In this document: piece after piece, positions 9,367 through 17,919 of the stretch
Numbering within the stretch: position 1 is the stretch's first letter
How the letters are laid out: every line of letters starts with the position of its first letter
DNA from: QWQI01 sp964608915
GTDB taxonomy: Bacteria > Planctomycetota > Planctomycetia > Isosphaerales > Isosphaeraceae
Reading direction: 5' to 3'
NCBI GenBank assembly: GCA_964608915.1
Contig: CAZSQA010000020.1
Coordinates: 1-64,000, forward strand
Length of the DNA stretch: 64,000 nucleotides
Notes under the pieces: model-generated
Database searches by the model: none
What the model saw: only the letters and a program-made list of their open reading frames with translations
Told to the model about the DNA's origin: nothing
Translations under genes and position numbers: made by a program

Positions 9367-12090
9367 TCAGACCTTGCCCTTGCGCGGGACGGCTGTCTTC
9401 TGGACCGCCGCCAGCCGCACAGGTCCTCGCACGCCAGAACGGGCCTGAGCACCTCGGAACGGAGGCGTGAAGCCCTTGCGGTTACCCGGCACTCGCTCCA
9501 CGCGAGGGTATTCGATCAGCACGCGACCGTGCACCAGCCACTGGCCGGTGTAGTACTGGATCGGAATCGACGCGGCCGTGAAGTCTTCGCAATCGTCCGG
9601 CAGCGGCGGAAGTTCCGGCTGAACCAGCAGCCCCCTGCACAAGTCCTGATTGATGCCGCCGTCGAGAGCGGACCGATCGCTGAACTTGCGGGAGTAGTTA
9701 TAGCTGTAGTTGTGGTTATACATCATGTCGTTGCCGGGGCCGGCCAGCACGGTTTCCCGAATGCCGTCGTCGCCGGCGTCGAGCAGGTTGTCGCCGTTGC
9801 CGCCGTCGACGCGGTCGAAACCGTCGCCGCCCAGAATCGTGTCGTTGCCGTCGCTGGCCAGCGTAGTGTTGCGCGGCATGTGCATCGTGTTGGCGGTCGT
9901 GAGCGTGCCGCCGTAAAGCAGGTCGGCACCGACACCGCCATAAATCAGGTCATTGCCGTTGCCGCCGAGGACGGTGTCGTCGCCTTCCTCGCCGAAGATC
10001 AGGTCGGCGTCGTCGCCGCCGTTGAGCAGGTCATTGCCGAGGCCTCCGAGAATCGTATCGACGCCGGCGGCGCCATAGATCGAATCGTCGCCCAGGCCGC
10101 CCGCGATCAGGTCGTCGTCCGTGCCGCCGTCGACGTAATCGTTGCCGTCGCCACCCATGATGGTGTCATTGCCGGAATAACCGTAAATGACATCCTCGCC
10201 GGCATCGCCGCAAATCAGGTCGGCACCGCCGTTGCCTTCGATGTGGTCGTTGCCCTCGTTGCCTTCGATATGGTCATCGCCGGCATCGCCGAAGAGGCTG
10301 TCCGCACCGGCACCGCCATAAATCGTATCGTCGCCGGCATCGCCCCGGATCGTGTCGTCGCCGTCCACGCCGTCGAGCATGTCGTTGCCGTCGCCGCCCA
10401 GGATCGAATCGTTGCCGGCCTCGCCGTAAGCGAAGTCGTCTCCGTTGCCGCCATCGATCGTGTCGTTGCCGTCGCCGCCGAAGATGACGTCGTGGTCGTC
10501 ACCGCCCTTGAGGACGTCGTCGCCAGCCTGTCCCAGGATCAGGTCGCGGCCGGCACCGCCTTCGACGCTGTCGTCCCCCGTGCCCGACTGGATCGTGTCG
10601 TTGCCGTCGCCGCCCAGGATCGAATCTTTACCGGGTTCGAGATAGCGCTGCACCGACAATGGATTGATCGCGATGTCGCCATACTGCGTGGAACCGTTCG
10701 CGTTGACGTTCAGACCCATGTAGCCCACGGTCGTCAGAGCGCCGGTGGTCTTGTCCACGGTGAAGAGCGTGTTCCGGAACGTGGTGTCGTTGATCTCTTC
10801 GAAAGCGGCGTAATAGAGTACGTCGTTCCTCGCCCAGTCCACCGTCGCCCCCTGCTGCCAGTTATTGGGATAGAACGGCAGAGTGGCCAGCGGCGTCACG
10901 CCGAGAGTGCTCCGGTCGACTTTGTACCAGCGCTCGCTGAAAAGGCCCAGAACGTAATAGTTGCCGGCCGAATCGATCGAAAGGGCGACGGTCTGGTTGT
11001 CGTCGATATTGAGTGTGCCAAGGAACGTCACCGCACCGGTCGTCAGATCGATCTGGGCGAGCCGGGGTTTGGGAATCGGCCCGGGGACATTGGCCCGGAA
11101 GTCGACCAGCCCGAGCATCCGGTTGCCGATCGGGTCCCAGGAGAGATCGCTCACGCGGTAGCCCGCCTCGAGCCCCGAGCCGCCGACCAGGGTGGCCGCG
11201 CCGGTCGCGGTGTCCACCTTGAAGAAGAAGTTCGTGTCAGTCTGGATCGTCATGTACAAGTTGCCGGACATGTCGAAGTCGAGCCCCGTGCCGTAATACA
11301 GCTCGGGGTCGATTCCGTTGTTCCCGACGATATGGACATACGAAGGCTCGTCGCGGTTGAAGTCGACGAGCTGGTTGACGTAATCCAGCGGCTGATCGAG
11401 ACCGGTGTAAATGAGCAGGCCGTAGATCTCGGGCATCAGATAGGGCGAAGCTTCGAATTCGCCGAGCACGTCTTCGCCGGCTCCGCCCTCGATGCGGTCG
11501 TCGCCTTCGCCGCCGTTGATGGAGTCGTTGCCTATCTGCCCGCGAAGGAAGTCATTCCCTGGCCCGCCGAGGATCAGCGACCCACCCTTGCCGGCAAAGA
11601 TCATGTCGTTGCCGTCTTCGCCCAGCAGCACTGTGCGGGAAAGCACGGGAATCGCGTCGATCGTGTCATTGCCGGCCCCGCCGAAAATCGAAACCGGCCG
11701 GCCCGCAAGGTCAGTCATGACAGTGACCGTGTCGTTCATGTCAAGAACGTTCACGAGCAAGGCAGTGACGGAAGCGTTCGCGGGCACGCTCACTTTGTTC
11801 GGCGTGATCTGAACCGAACCGGGCACGTTCGAAGCGTCGATCGTCACACCCGCACCGATATCTTCGAAGATATAGTCCGTACCGGCGAGGTTCAGCGAGA
11901 TTTCCAGGAAGTTCGTATCGCCGGCGGCCGCCTGATAGCTCAGGACGCCCTGGCCGGTGATGTTCATCATGCTCGCCGCGGGGGTGCGGCGCACCTCGAG
12001 AATCTCCGGAGTGGCCTTCATCGAAAGCCCTTCCGGAAGCCTGTGACGCCGATCGATACGGCGAATCCGTCCCTTGCCCTGGAGTCCCAT
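9367..12090 (-). CDS. RTX calcium-binding surface protein with an inserted propeller-like region
   Basis: A 907-residue protein dominated by GGxGxDxI nonapeptide repeats, which form Ca2+-binding beta-rolls. The N-terminus is basic (RIRRIDRRHRL) and ends in EILEVRRTPAA, a variant of the planctomycete LExxEDRxxPA extracellular signal. RTX block 1 is at nucleotides about 11650-11460; then about 270 residues (11450-10650) of WD/NHL-like strands such as LTTGAVTFLGTL and DKTTGALTTVG; then a longer RTX block (10640-9750) and a non-repeat tail of about 125 residues. The ATG at 12090 is chosen because GGAGGAG precedes it; a start at 12216 would add residues with no similarity. No type I secretion genes are nearby. 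Adhesin or S-layer-like function is inferred. Confidence 0.85.
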   Translation of the reverse strand: MGLQGKGRIRRIDRRHRLPEGLSMKATPEILEVRRTPAASMMNITGQGVLSYQAAAGDTNFLEISLNLAGTDYIFEDIGAGVTIDASNVPGSVQITPNKVSVPANASVTALLVNVLDMNDTVTVMTDLAGRPVSIFGGAGNDTIDAIPVLSRTVLLGEDGNDMIFAGKGGSLILGGPGNDFLRGQIGNDSINGGEGDDRIEGGAGEDVLGEFEASPYLMPEIYGLLIYTGLDQPLDYVNQLVDFNRDEPSYVHIVGNNGIDPELYYGTGLDFDMSGNLYMTIQTDTNFFFKVDTATGAATLVGGSGLEAGYRVSDLSWDPIGNRMLGLVDFRANVPGPIPKPRLAQIDLTTGAVTFLGTLNIDDNQTVALSIDSAGNYYVLGLFSERWYKVDRSTLGVTPLATLPFYPNNWQQGATVDWARNDVLYYAAFEEINDTTFRNTLFTVDKTTGALTTVGYMGLNVNANGSTQYGDIAINPLSVQRYLEPGKDSILGGDGNDTIQSGTGDDSVEGGAGRDLILGQAGDDVLKGGDDHDVIFGGDGNDTIDGGNGDDFAYGEAGNDSILGGDGNDMLDGVDGDDTIRGDAGDDTIYGGAGADSLFGDAGDDHIEGNEGNDHIEGNGGADLICGDAGEDVIYGYSGNDTIMGGDGNDYVDGGTDDDLIAGGLGDDSIYGAAGVDTILGGLGNDLLNGGDDADLIFGEEGDDTVLGGNGNDLIYGGVGADLLYGGTLTTANTMHMPRNTTLASDGNDTILGGDGFDRVDGGNGDNLLDAGDDGIRETVLAGPGNDMMYNHNYSYNYSRKFSDRSALDGGINQDLCRGLLVQPELPPLPDDCEDFTAASIPIQYYTGQWLVHGRVLIEYPRVERVPGNRKGFTPPFRGAQARSGVRGPVRLAAVQKTAVPRKGKV

Positions 12091-12598
12091 GTCCCGCTCC
12101 TCCATTTCCGTCCATAGCGGCGGCTCGAGCGCCCATGGCACGGACCGTTCGAAATCGAAGCCTGTAACGCAGATCTTCCCGCGCGACCGTCCGTCGATCC
12201 GGAGACCGACGGTCACGGCGATCCCCGAACCACCTGTCTGGCGGGAGTGACGACTGTCGTAAGTCTGCGACCGGAAATTTGGACGTCAAACTCTGCCTGT
12301 ATTGAATTTCCCACGAACGCGGGAAACTCGAATCAATATACCGGGCCTTCGGAACCTGCGGATCAGGCAAGCTCGTATCGATCGGAATCTTTCAAGTTTT
12401 CGTGCTCGAAAATGTGCATGATTCGACGGCAAAATCGGGAAATCTCCGTCAGGACGCTTGTGACCGGTGCGGACGGCGTTTAGACTCGACAGACATGGCC
12501 CTGGCCTCGGGTTTTTCGAACTTCCTTGCGAAGTGCCCCTGACTGGCCGGGATGCTCCGATCGCTCGAACCCTTCCAACTGACGGGAGTTTCGGATCC
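12091..12598 (+). other. Divergent intergenic region with an interrupted dyad
   Basis: Separates the RTX gene (minus) from the thioredoxin-fold gene (plus). It contains a dyad at 12300-12338: TATTGA / TCAATA outer arms and TTTCCC (12307-12312) / GGGAAA (12321-12326) inner arms. It could be an operator or part of the RTX promoter. No gene is supported. Confidence 0.45.
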
Positions 12599-14263
12599 AT
12601 GTTCCATTCGTTCAGGACCGCCGCCGCGGCCTTGCTTATCGGCACGATCGCCGCGGCGTCCTCTTTCGCCGCCGAAGGCCGCCACAAACTGGTCGTTCTG
12701 GCGTTCGGCGACGACGAGTTCGCCATCGTCGATCTGGCGAAGGACGGCGGTAAAATCGTCAGCTTTCAGGAACGCATCCTGCCCAAATGCGAAGTGGGCA
12801 GCGTCAGCGATAAAGACGGCATCGTCACCGTCGAACTCAAACACACGGGCGGCTCCGGCAGCTTCAAGGGCAAGACGGACGACAAAGGTCTCGTCAAGGG
12901 CATCTTCACCTTCCGAGGTAACCCCTACCCGGCCGAACTCGTGAAGACGGATTCCGACAAAGTCGGCGAAATGAAGTCCGGTCAGGTGAACCGGGATCTC
13001 GCCGCGGCACTTCAAGCCAATGCCGGCAAGGGTCCGAAGGACATTCGCGAGGCGATCGAGGGTGTCCTCCGCAAGTATGAAGGCAAGCCTTACTCGAACG
13101 GCATCTACGGCCAATATCTCAATCTCGCCGATCAGTTCGAACTGAAGGAAGATGAGGTCAAGAAGATTCTCGACACCTGGTTCGCGAACGCCAAAACCTA
13201 CGGCGACGCCTGGTACGCCCAGACGCGCAAAGCCGCGATGACCGCAATGAACGGGAAAAAGACGACCGCCAGTGCCCTGCTGGAAATGGCCCAGGAAGCC
13301 GAGAAGTCGATCGACGAAAACGCCGACATGGAAGGTAAGGTCGAGGCGATGACCATGATCGCCAACGCCGCCAAACTGCTCGACAAAAAGGACCTGGCCG
13401 ACTCCGTCAGCGAGAAGCTCAAGGGCTACGAAACCAAGCTGGACGAAAACTACAAGCAGAAGGTGCCCCCCTTCAAGCCTGTGAAAGTCGCCGAAAAGGC
13501 CGGCGCGCGGCCCGTCGTCATGGAGCTGTTCACCGGTGCCCAGTGCCCGCCGTGTGTCGCCGCTGACGTCGCATTCGACGCCCTGGCCGACACTTACGCC
13601 CATTCGAACGTGATCCTCCTGCAGTATCACCTGCACATCCCCGGCCCCGACCCGCTGACCAACCCCGACGCGATCGACCGGCAGAAGTTCTATGGCGAAG
13701 AGGTCGGCGGCACGCCTTCCACCTTCTTCAACGGCATGAGCGAAGCCGGCGGCGGCGGCAATATGGCCAGGGCCGAATTCAAGTACGGCGAATATCGCGA
13801 ACAGATCGACCGCCTGCTCCAGAAGGCACCGGCAGCCACCGTAAATCTCTCCGCGACCCGCAAGGGTGACAAGATCGATATCACCGCTTCGGCCAAAACC
13901 GCCGAAAAGCCCGGCGAAAAGGCCAAGCCGAAACTTCGCCTCGTCCTCACCGAAGAAGTCGTCAAGTACGTGGGCGGCAATAAGCTCCGGTTCCACCACC
14001 ACGTCGTGCGTGACATGCCGGGCGGCGCTGAAGGCACCTCGCTGGAACCCACCGGAGAGATCAAGAAAACGGCTTCCGTTGACTTGAACACGCTGCGTGG
14101 CGAGATCGAAACCTATCTCAGCGGCTACGAAAAAACCCGCAAGTTCTCCGGCACGAAGCCTTCGACCGAGATGAAGAATCTCTCCGTCGTCGCCTTCGTT
14201 CAGGATGACGACACCAAGGAAATCCTCGGTGCCGCTCAAGTCGAGGTCAAGGACACGCCCTGA
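12599..14263 (+). CDS. Secreted protein with a C-terminal thioredoxin-fold domain (CPPC)
   Basis: A 554-residue exported protein. Residues 1-25 form a Sec signal ending SFAA. The first third is beta-rich and unassigned, followed by a helical Lys/Glu-rich section (about 130-290). From about 305 a thioredoxin-like domain begins: VVMELFTGAQCPPC with the redox pair at about 316 and 319, then VGGTPSTFFNG, whose Thr-Pro is the cis-Pro site. This arrangement resembles Omp28/DUF1223-like proteins. The last 150 residues form an Ig-like beta domain. Probably a periplasmic thiol-disulfide or peroxide-related protein; partner unknown. ATG at 12599 is preceded by GGGAG at 10 bases. Confidence 0.78.
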   Translation: MFHSFRTAAAALLIGTIAAASSFAAEGRHKLVVLAFGDDEFAIVDLAKDGGKIVSFQERILPKCEVGSVSDKDGIVTVELKHTGGSGSFKGKTDDKGLVKGIFTFRGNPYPAELVKTDSDKVGEMKSGQVNRDLAAALQANAGKGPKDIREAIEGVLRKYEGKPYSNGIYGQYLNLADQFELKEDEVKKILDTWFANAKTYGDAWYAQTRKAAMTAMNGKKTTASALLEMAQEAEKSIDENADMEGKVEAMTMIANAAKLLDKKDLADSVSEKLKGYETKLDENYKQKVPPFKPVKVAEKAGARPVVMELFTGAQCPPCVAADVAFDALADTYAHSNVILLQYHLHIPGPDPLTNPDAIDRQKFYGEEVGGTPSTFFNGMSEAGGGGNMARAEFKYGEYREQIDRLLQKAPAATVNLSATRKGDKIDITASAKTAEKPGEKAKPKLRLVLTEEVVKYVGGNKLRFHHHVVRDMPGGAEGTSLEPTGEIKKTASVDLNTLRGEIETYLSGYEKTRKFSGTKPSTEMKNLSVVAFVQDDDTKEILGAAQVEVKDTP

Positions 14264-14301
14264 CGCTCGCCGAACCTGACTGCGTTTTGTGTCGATACTC
14301 C

Positions 14302-14333
14302 GGGCCGGGCTTCACCAGCGTGAAGCCCGGCCC
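14302..14333 (+). terminator. Perfect 13-bp hairpin after the thioredoxin-fold gene
   Basis: Arms 14302-14314 and 14321-14333 pair exactly with a 6-base loop, followed by ACTTCATTCTT, so only a weak T-tract. Confidence 0.65.
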
Positions 14334-14448
14334 ACTTCATTCTTGACCGGACCAGCGGATAGAATAGCCTGAGACCGTAACCGCGAGTATCGGCATTGGG
14401 CGATTCGATCCGCGGCGACCGGAATACCGTTTCGGACCGTAATCCACG

Positions 14449-15345
14449 ATGCCTTCGAACGCTCCCGGTCATCAGCCGCCGCCACGCATCCAGCGCCCGT
14501 TTCGTGTCGCGGTCGCCCAGATCGCGCCGCGGCTCGGCGACTTCGAAGCCAATCTGGAAATCCATCGGAAAATCGTGGCCGATGCCCTCAGCCAAGGTGC
14601 CGATCTTGTCGTCTTCCCGGAGCTTTCGCTGACCGGCTACTTCCTGCGCGATATCGTCAGCGACATCGCCGTGGGGGCCGCCGATTCGCGTGTGCTCAGC
14701 CTCTCCGACCCGAACGTCGACGCTCATGTGGTCGTCGGGCTCGTGGAGGAATCGCCCCGCCACCTGCTTCACAACGCCGCGCTGTGGCTGCACCGGGGCC
14801 GGGTCGAAGGCGTGCACCGAAAGGCGTTTCTGCCGACCTACGGCATGTTCGACGAGAAACGCTACTTCGCCGCCGGCGACCGCATGCGATGCATCGACAC
14901 TTGCCTCGGCCGGATCGGCATCCTCATCTGCGAGGACGCCTGGCACCTGGCCAATGCTGTCATCCTGGGCGCCGACGGTGCCGACCTGATCGTCGTGCTC
15001 GCGAATTCCCCGGCCCGCGGCGTCAATAACGACGAACTCGCCAGTCAGGCCGTCTGGCACCATATCGCCCGCAATATCGCCCTGTTCGTGAATGTGCCCG
15101 TCATCTTCGCCAACCGGGTCGGTTATGAAGACGGCGTCTGCTTCTTCGGCTCGAGTCAGGTTCTCGCACCCGGCGGATCGACACTGGCGCAGGCCGTTCA
15201 GCTCGACGAACAAATTCTCTGGGCCACGATCGATCCGGCGGCCACCCGCGCGGCCAGGCTTCGAACTCCACTGGCACGCGACGAACGCCTGGAACTGACC
15301 CTTCGGGAACTGGAGCGCATCGCACGTGAACGGCATGAACTCTGA
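14449..15345 (+). CDS. Nitrilase-fold glutaminase partner of NAD synthetase
   Basis: A 298-residue carbon-nitrogen hydrolase with the full Glu-Lys-Cys triad: Glu58 in VFPELSLTG, Lys125 in HRKAFLP and Cys161 in LICEDAWH. This version matches the N-terminal amidase domain of glutamine-dependent NAD+ synthetases, which hydrolyses glutamine and channels ammonia to the synthetase. The next gene encodes exactly that synthetase and overlaps by 20 bases, so the two products probably form one enzyme. In most bacteria the two domains are fused. A stand-alone amidase is possible but unlikely given the overlap. Confidence 0.85.
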   Translation: MPSNAPGHQPPPRIQRPFRVAVAQIAPRLGDFEANLEIHRKIVADALSQGADLVVFPELSLTGYFLRDIVSDIAVGAADSRVLSLSDPNVDAHVVVGLVEESPRHLLHNAALWLHRGRVEGVHRKAFLPTYGMFDEKRYFAAGDRMRCIDTCLGRIGILICEDAWHLANAVILGADGADLIVVLANSPARGVNNDELASQAVWHHIARNIALFVNVPVIFANRVGYEDGVCFFGSSQVLAPGGSTLAQAVQLDEQILWATIDPAATRAARLRTPLARDERLELTLRELERIARERHEL

Positions 15346-16237
15346 TCCTTCGGCCGGGACAGCGCCTGCTGGCGATCGCACGAATCCGCGATGCCCACAC
15401 GACGCACGCACCGAAAACCTGCTGAACCTGAATCTGCCGCTCGTCCGGCGTATTCTCGTCGGCTTCGTGCGTAACGAAGTTCGCCGAACCGGCCTCAAAA
15501 AGGTCGTCTTCGGGCTTTCCGGCGGCATCGATTCGTCACTCGCTGCCTACATCGCGGCCGAAGCCCTTGGCCCCGAAAACGTTCTGGGCGTGCGGATGCC
15601 CTATACGAGTTCTTCCAGCGAGACGATGAACCACGGGGCTCTCGTCGCCCGGCGGCTGGGCATCCCCATGAAGACGCTCTCGATCGCGGCCCAGGTCGAT
15701 GGCTACTTCGCACAGCTCGACGACGAAGCCACACGCCTGCGCCGGGCGAACATGATGGCCCGCCAGCGCATGACCATTCTTTACGACCAGTCCGCGGATT
15801 TCGGGGCACTCGTGCTGGGCACGTCGAACAAAACCGAACTGCTTTTGGGTTACGGCACCCTGCATGGCGATATGGCGAGTGCCCTGAACCCGATCGGCGA
15901 CCTCTACAAAACCCAGGTCTGGGCCCTCGCCGAACACTTCGAAATCCCTGAGGAAATCGTCCATAAACCACCTACTGCCGACCTGTGGTCAGGCCAGACC
16001 GACGAAGCCGAACTCGGCTTCACCTACGGCGAGGTCGATCGGCTCCTCGTGCGGCTCGTCGACCAGCGCGTGGCCCCCGAGGCCCTCATCTCCGAAGGGT
16101 TCGAAGCCTCTTTCGTGCACCGGGTCGCACGCATGGTGCGCACCACCCAGTTCAAGCGTCGGCTGCCCCTCATCGCCAAAGTCGGCCCCCGTACGATCGA
16201 CCGCGACTTCCGATACAGCCGTGACTGGGGCACCTGA
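15326..16237 (+). CDS. nadE: NAD+ synthetase (synthetase subunit)
   Basis: Amidates nicotinic acid adenine dinucleotide to NAD+ using ATP and ammonia, the last step of NAD biosynthesis. The 303-residue protein contains the PP-loop SGGIDSS (65-71) and the family landmarks LGTSNKTELLLGYGT, GDMASALNPIGDLYKTQV and the KPPTADLWSGQTDE active-site loop. The GTG at 15326 has GGAG 10 bases upstream; an in-frame ATG at 15335 is the alternative. It overlaps the amidase gene, implying translational coupling and a two-subunit glutamine-dependent enzyme. Length is close to ammonia-dependent NadE. Confidence 0.92.
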   Translation: MNGMNSDPSAGTAPAGDRTNPRCPHDARTENLLNLNLPLVRRILVGFVRNEVRRTGLKKVVFGLSGGIDSSLAAYIAAEALGPENVLGVRMPYTSSSSETMNHGALVARRLGIPMKTLSIAAQVDGYFAQLDDEATRLRRANMMARQRMTILYDQSADFGALVLGTSNKTELLLGYGTLHGDMASALNPIGDLYKTQVWALAEHFEIPEEIVHKPPTADLWSGQTDEAELGFTYGEVDRLLVRLVDQRVAPEALISEGFEASFVHRVARMVRTTQFKRRLPLIAKVGPRTIDRDFRYSRDWGT

Positions 16238-16489
16238 GCGACCTGCTCCAAGCCACGACAAACGTTCGTACGTGGCGAAACGATAGCCGTACAACCGGCA
16301 TATTTTGCCCGACCGTCCTATCGTGTCCATCGCTCGAATCTCTGAGAGCCGAATGGTTCCCGTGAGGATGGCTCGCGAGTCGAAACAAGACAATATCGAC
16401 GATCGAACGCGCGTCGTTCCCGGGCGAGGATGCCCGATACGGGCAACGGCGGCCAAAAGGCCGTATCGAGTCGAAAGGAGTCGCCTAAA

Positions 16490-17503
16490 ATGGCCAGTTC
16501 TCAGGATCGTTCCAGGGCTCGTCAATCTCGGAAATTTCAACCGGTTGCGGCCACACAGCCACTCGAAGACCGCGCCCTGATGTCGGTCGTGCAGGTCATC
16601 CAGAAGCCGAACGCCCGCTCGCAATATCCGCTGGCCTCGCCTTCGAATCCCAATTCGAAGAACTTTCAGCGGCTGGGCAATGGGCTCACGGCGATTCATG
16701 TGCGTGCACGAAACGTCATGACCAATTCCGCCGCGGGCGGCATGGGCACACTCATCCAGGATATCGACGGCGAATTCTGGGTCGCCTGGCTCAATAATCC
16801 GCTCGAACCCCGCAGCATCCCGGGCACGATTCGGTCCTATCCCGACACCGGCGGACGCGTCAAATTCATCGTCGACGGCACGACGGAAAACACCGAACTG
16901 ATCATCGAGCCCTATGCCCGGGTTCGGCCGCGGAACCAGGCACACCAGTTCTCGGCCCAGGTCGGCCGTCAGGACAATTTGCTGCACATTTCCGACATCA
17001 TGGTCACCAGCGGCAAGCTCAATTCCGTCCTCGGGTATCGCACCGCCGACCTTTCGGGCGTGCTCACGATCGCCAGTGACACGCCGGTCTCCCGCATCGC
17101 GCTGAGTTCGATCGAACCGGGGGCGTCGATCATCGTGGGCGGCGACCTCAACACGATGAACGTTTACAACAGCGCAGTATTCGACGGTGGGGCGGGCCTC
17201 CGGGTCGGCCGCGACCTGAATCAGTTGACCGTCTACGGCGATTTCGAATTCCGTAACGGTGCCCAGTTCACCGTCGGCCGCGACATCGGCCTTACGACTC
17301 AGCCCTCGAAGGGCACAAGCCAGGCGGGTATCGGCGGCGAAATCTCGGGCAATATGTACATCGGCCCTGGCAGCCAGTGGATCGTCGGCCGCGCCGTCGA
17401 TTCGCCTTTCATCATCAAAGGCCGGCTGGACGGCTCGAACCGTGTCACGATCCCGTCCGGCGGCGGAAACGTCGTCGCCATCGGCGGCTACTACCCCACC
17501 TGA
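16490..17503 (+). CDS. LEDR-type exported surface protein, function unknown
   Basis: A 337-residue protein. The N-terminus is basic (SRARQSRKFQ) and contains PLEDRALMS, the motif that marks many planctomycete extracellular proteins in place of a standard signal peptide. The rest is predicted beta-rich, with repeated phrases VGGDLNTMNVYN, VGRDLNQLTVYG and VGRDIGLT in the last 120 residues, suggesting a small parallel beta-helix. No named domain is recognised. AAAGGAG ends nine bases before the ATG at 16490, which favours it over a codon at 16430. A surface-structural role is inferred. Confidence 0.75.
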   Translation: MASSQDRSRARQSRKFQPVAATQPLEDRALMSVVQVIQKPNARSQYPLASPSNPNSKNFQRLGNGLTAIHVRARNVMTNSAAGGMGTLIQDIDGEFWVAWLNNPLEPRSIPGTIRSYPDTGGRVKFIVDGTTENTELIIEPYARVRPRNQAHQFSAQVGRQDNLLHISDIMVTSGKLNSVLGYRTADLSGVLTIASDTPVSRIALSSIEPGASIIVGGDLNTMNVYNSAVFDGGAGLRVGRDLNQLTVYGDFEFRNGAQFTVGRDIGLTTQPSKGTSQAGIGGEISGNMYIGPGSQWIVGRAVDSPFIIKGRLDGSNRVTIPSGGGNVVAIGGYYPT

Positions 17504-17541
17504 TCCCGCCGGAACCGGCCCCGATCGATCATCGTGCGACG

Positions 17542-17571
17542 CACAGCCCGGAATCACGATTCCGGGCTGTG
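17542..17571. terminator. Hairpin between convergent genes
   Basis: Near-perfect 14-base arms (17542-17555 with 17558-17571) form a strong hairpin between the plus-strand surface protein and the minus-strand lipoprotein. No T-run. Confidence 0.65.
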
Positions 17572-17573
17572 AC

Positions 17574-17759
17574 TCATTTCGCCTTCGCTTTGCCCTTCGT
17601 CGAAGGGGGCGAAAGTTTCTGGATCTCTTTCTGAACTTCTTCCGGGCTCATTTTCGGCTGATCCCCGGCCCCGCTCCCGCCCGTGCCCGAACCGCCGCAT
17701 CCGCTGAACATCATCGCGAAAGCCGCGATCGCCGCAATTCCCGTGACTTCTCGTTTCAT
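17574..17759 (-). CDS. Small putative lipoprotein
   Basis: A 61-residue protein. Residues 1-20 are a lipoprotein signal: MKRE, a hydrophobic stretch and the lipobox FSGC. After a Gly/Ser linker comes a short helix (MSPEEVQKEIQKL) and a Lys-rich end. GAGGGA lies upstream of the ATG at 17759; an earlier in-frame ATG at 17774 adds five residues. Small Gly-rich lipoproteins of this kind are common in planctomycetes and have no known function. Confidence 0.65.
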   Translation of the reverse strand: MKREVTGIAAIAAFAMMFSGCGGSGTGGSGAGDQPKMSPEEVQKEIQKLSPPSTKGKAKAK

Positions 17760-17919
17760 CGATTTTTCCCTCATTCGACCGTTCGCGATTTCGATTCGAT
17801 ATTTTAGGATACTGATCGAACACGATTCCAGCCATCACCCTGCTCATGACCGCTTGTGTCGAGTGCGTCCTGCAATGGCTCGTCTGGCTGGATCGATCGT
17901 CACGAACCACGGGGACCAA

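Noticed and set aside
9529..12117. An 862-codon plus-strand open frame opposite the RTX gene
   Set aside because: Composition is Val/Ala/Asp/Ile-rich with a period of nine residues, the mirror image of the GGxGxD repeats on the real strand. No start context and no family similarity.
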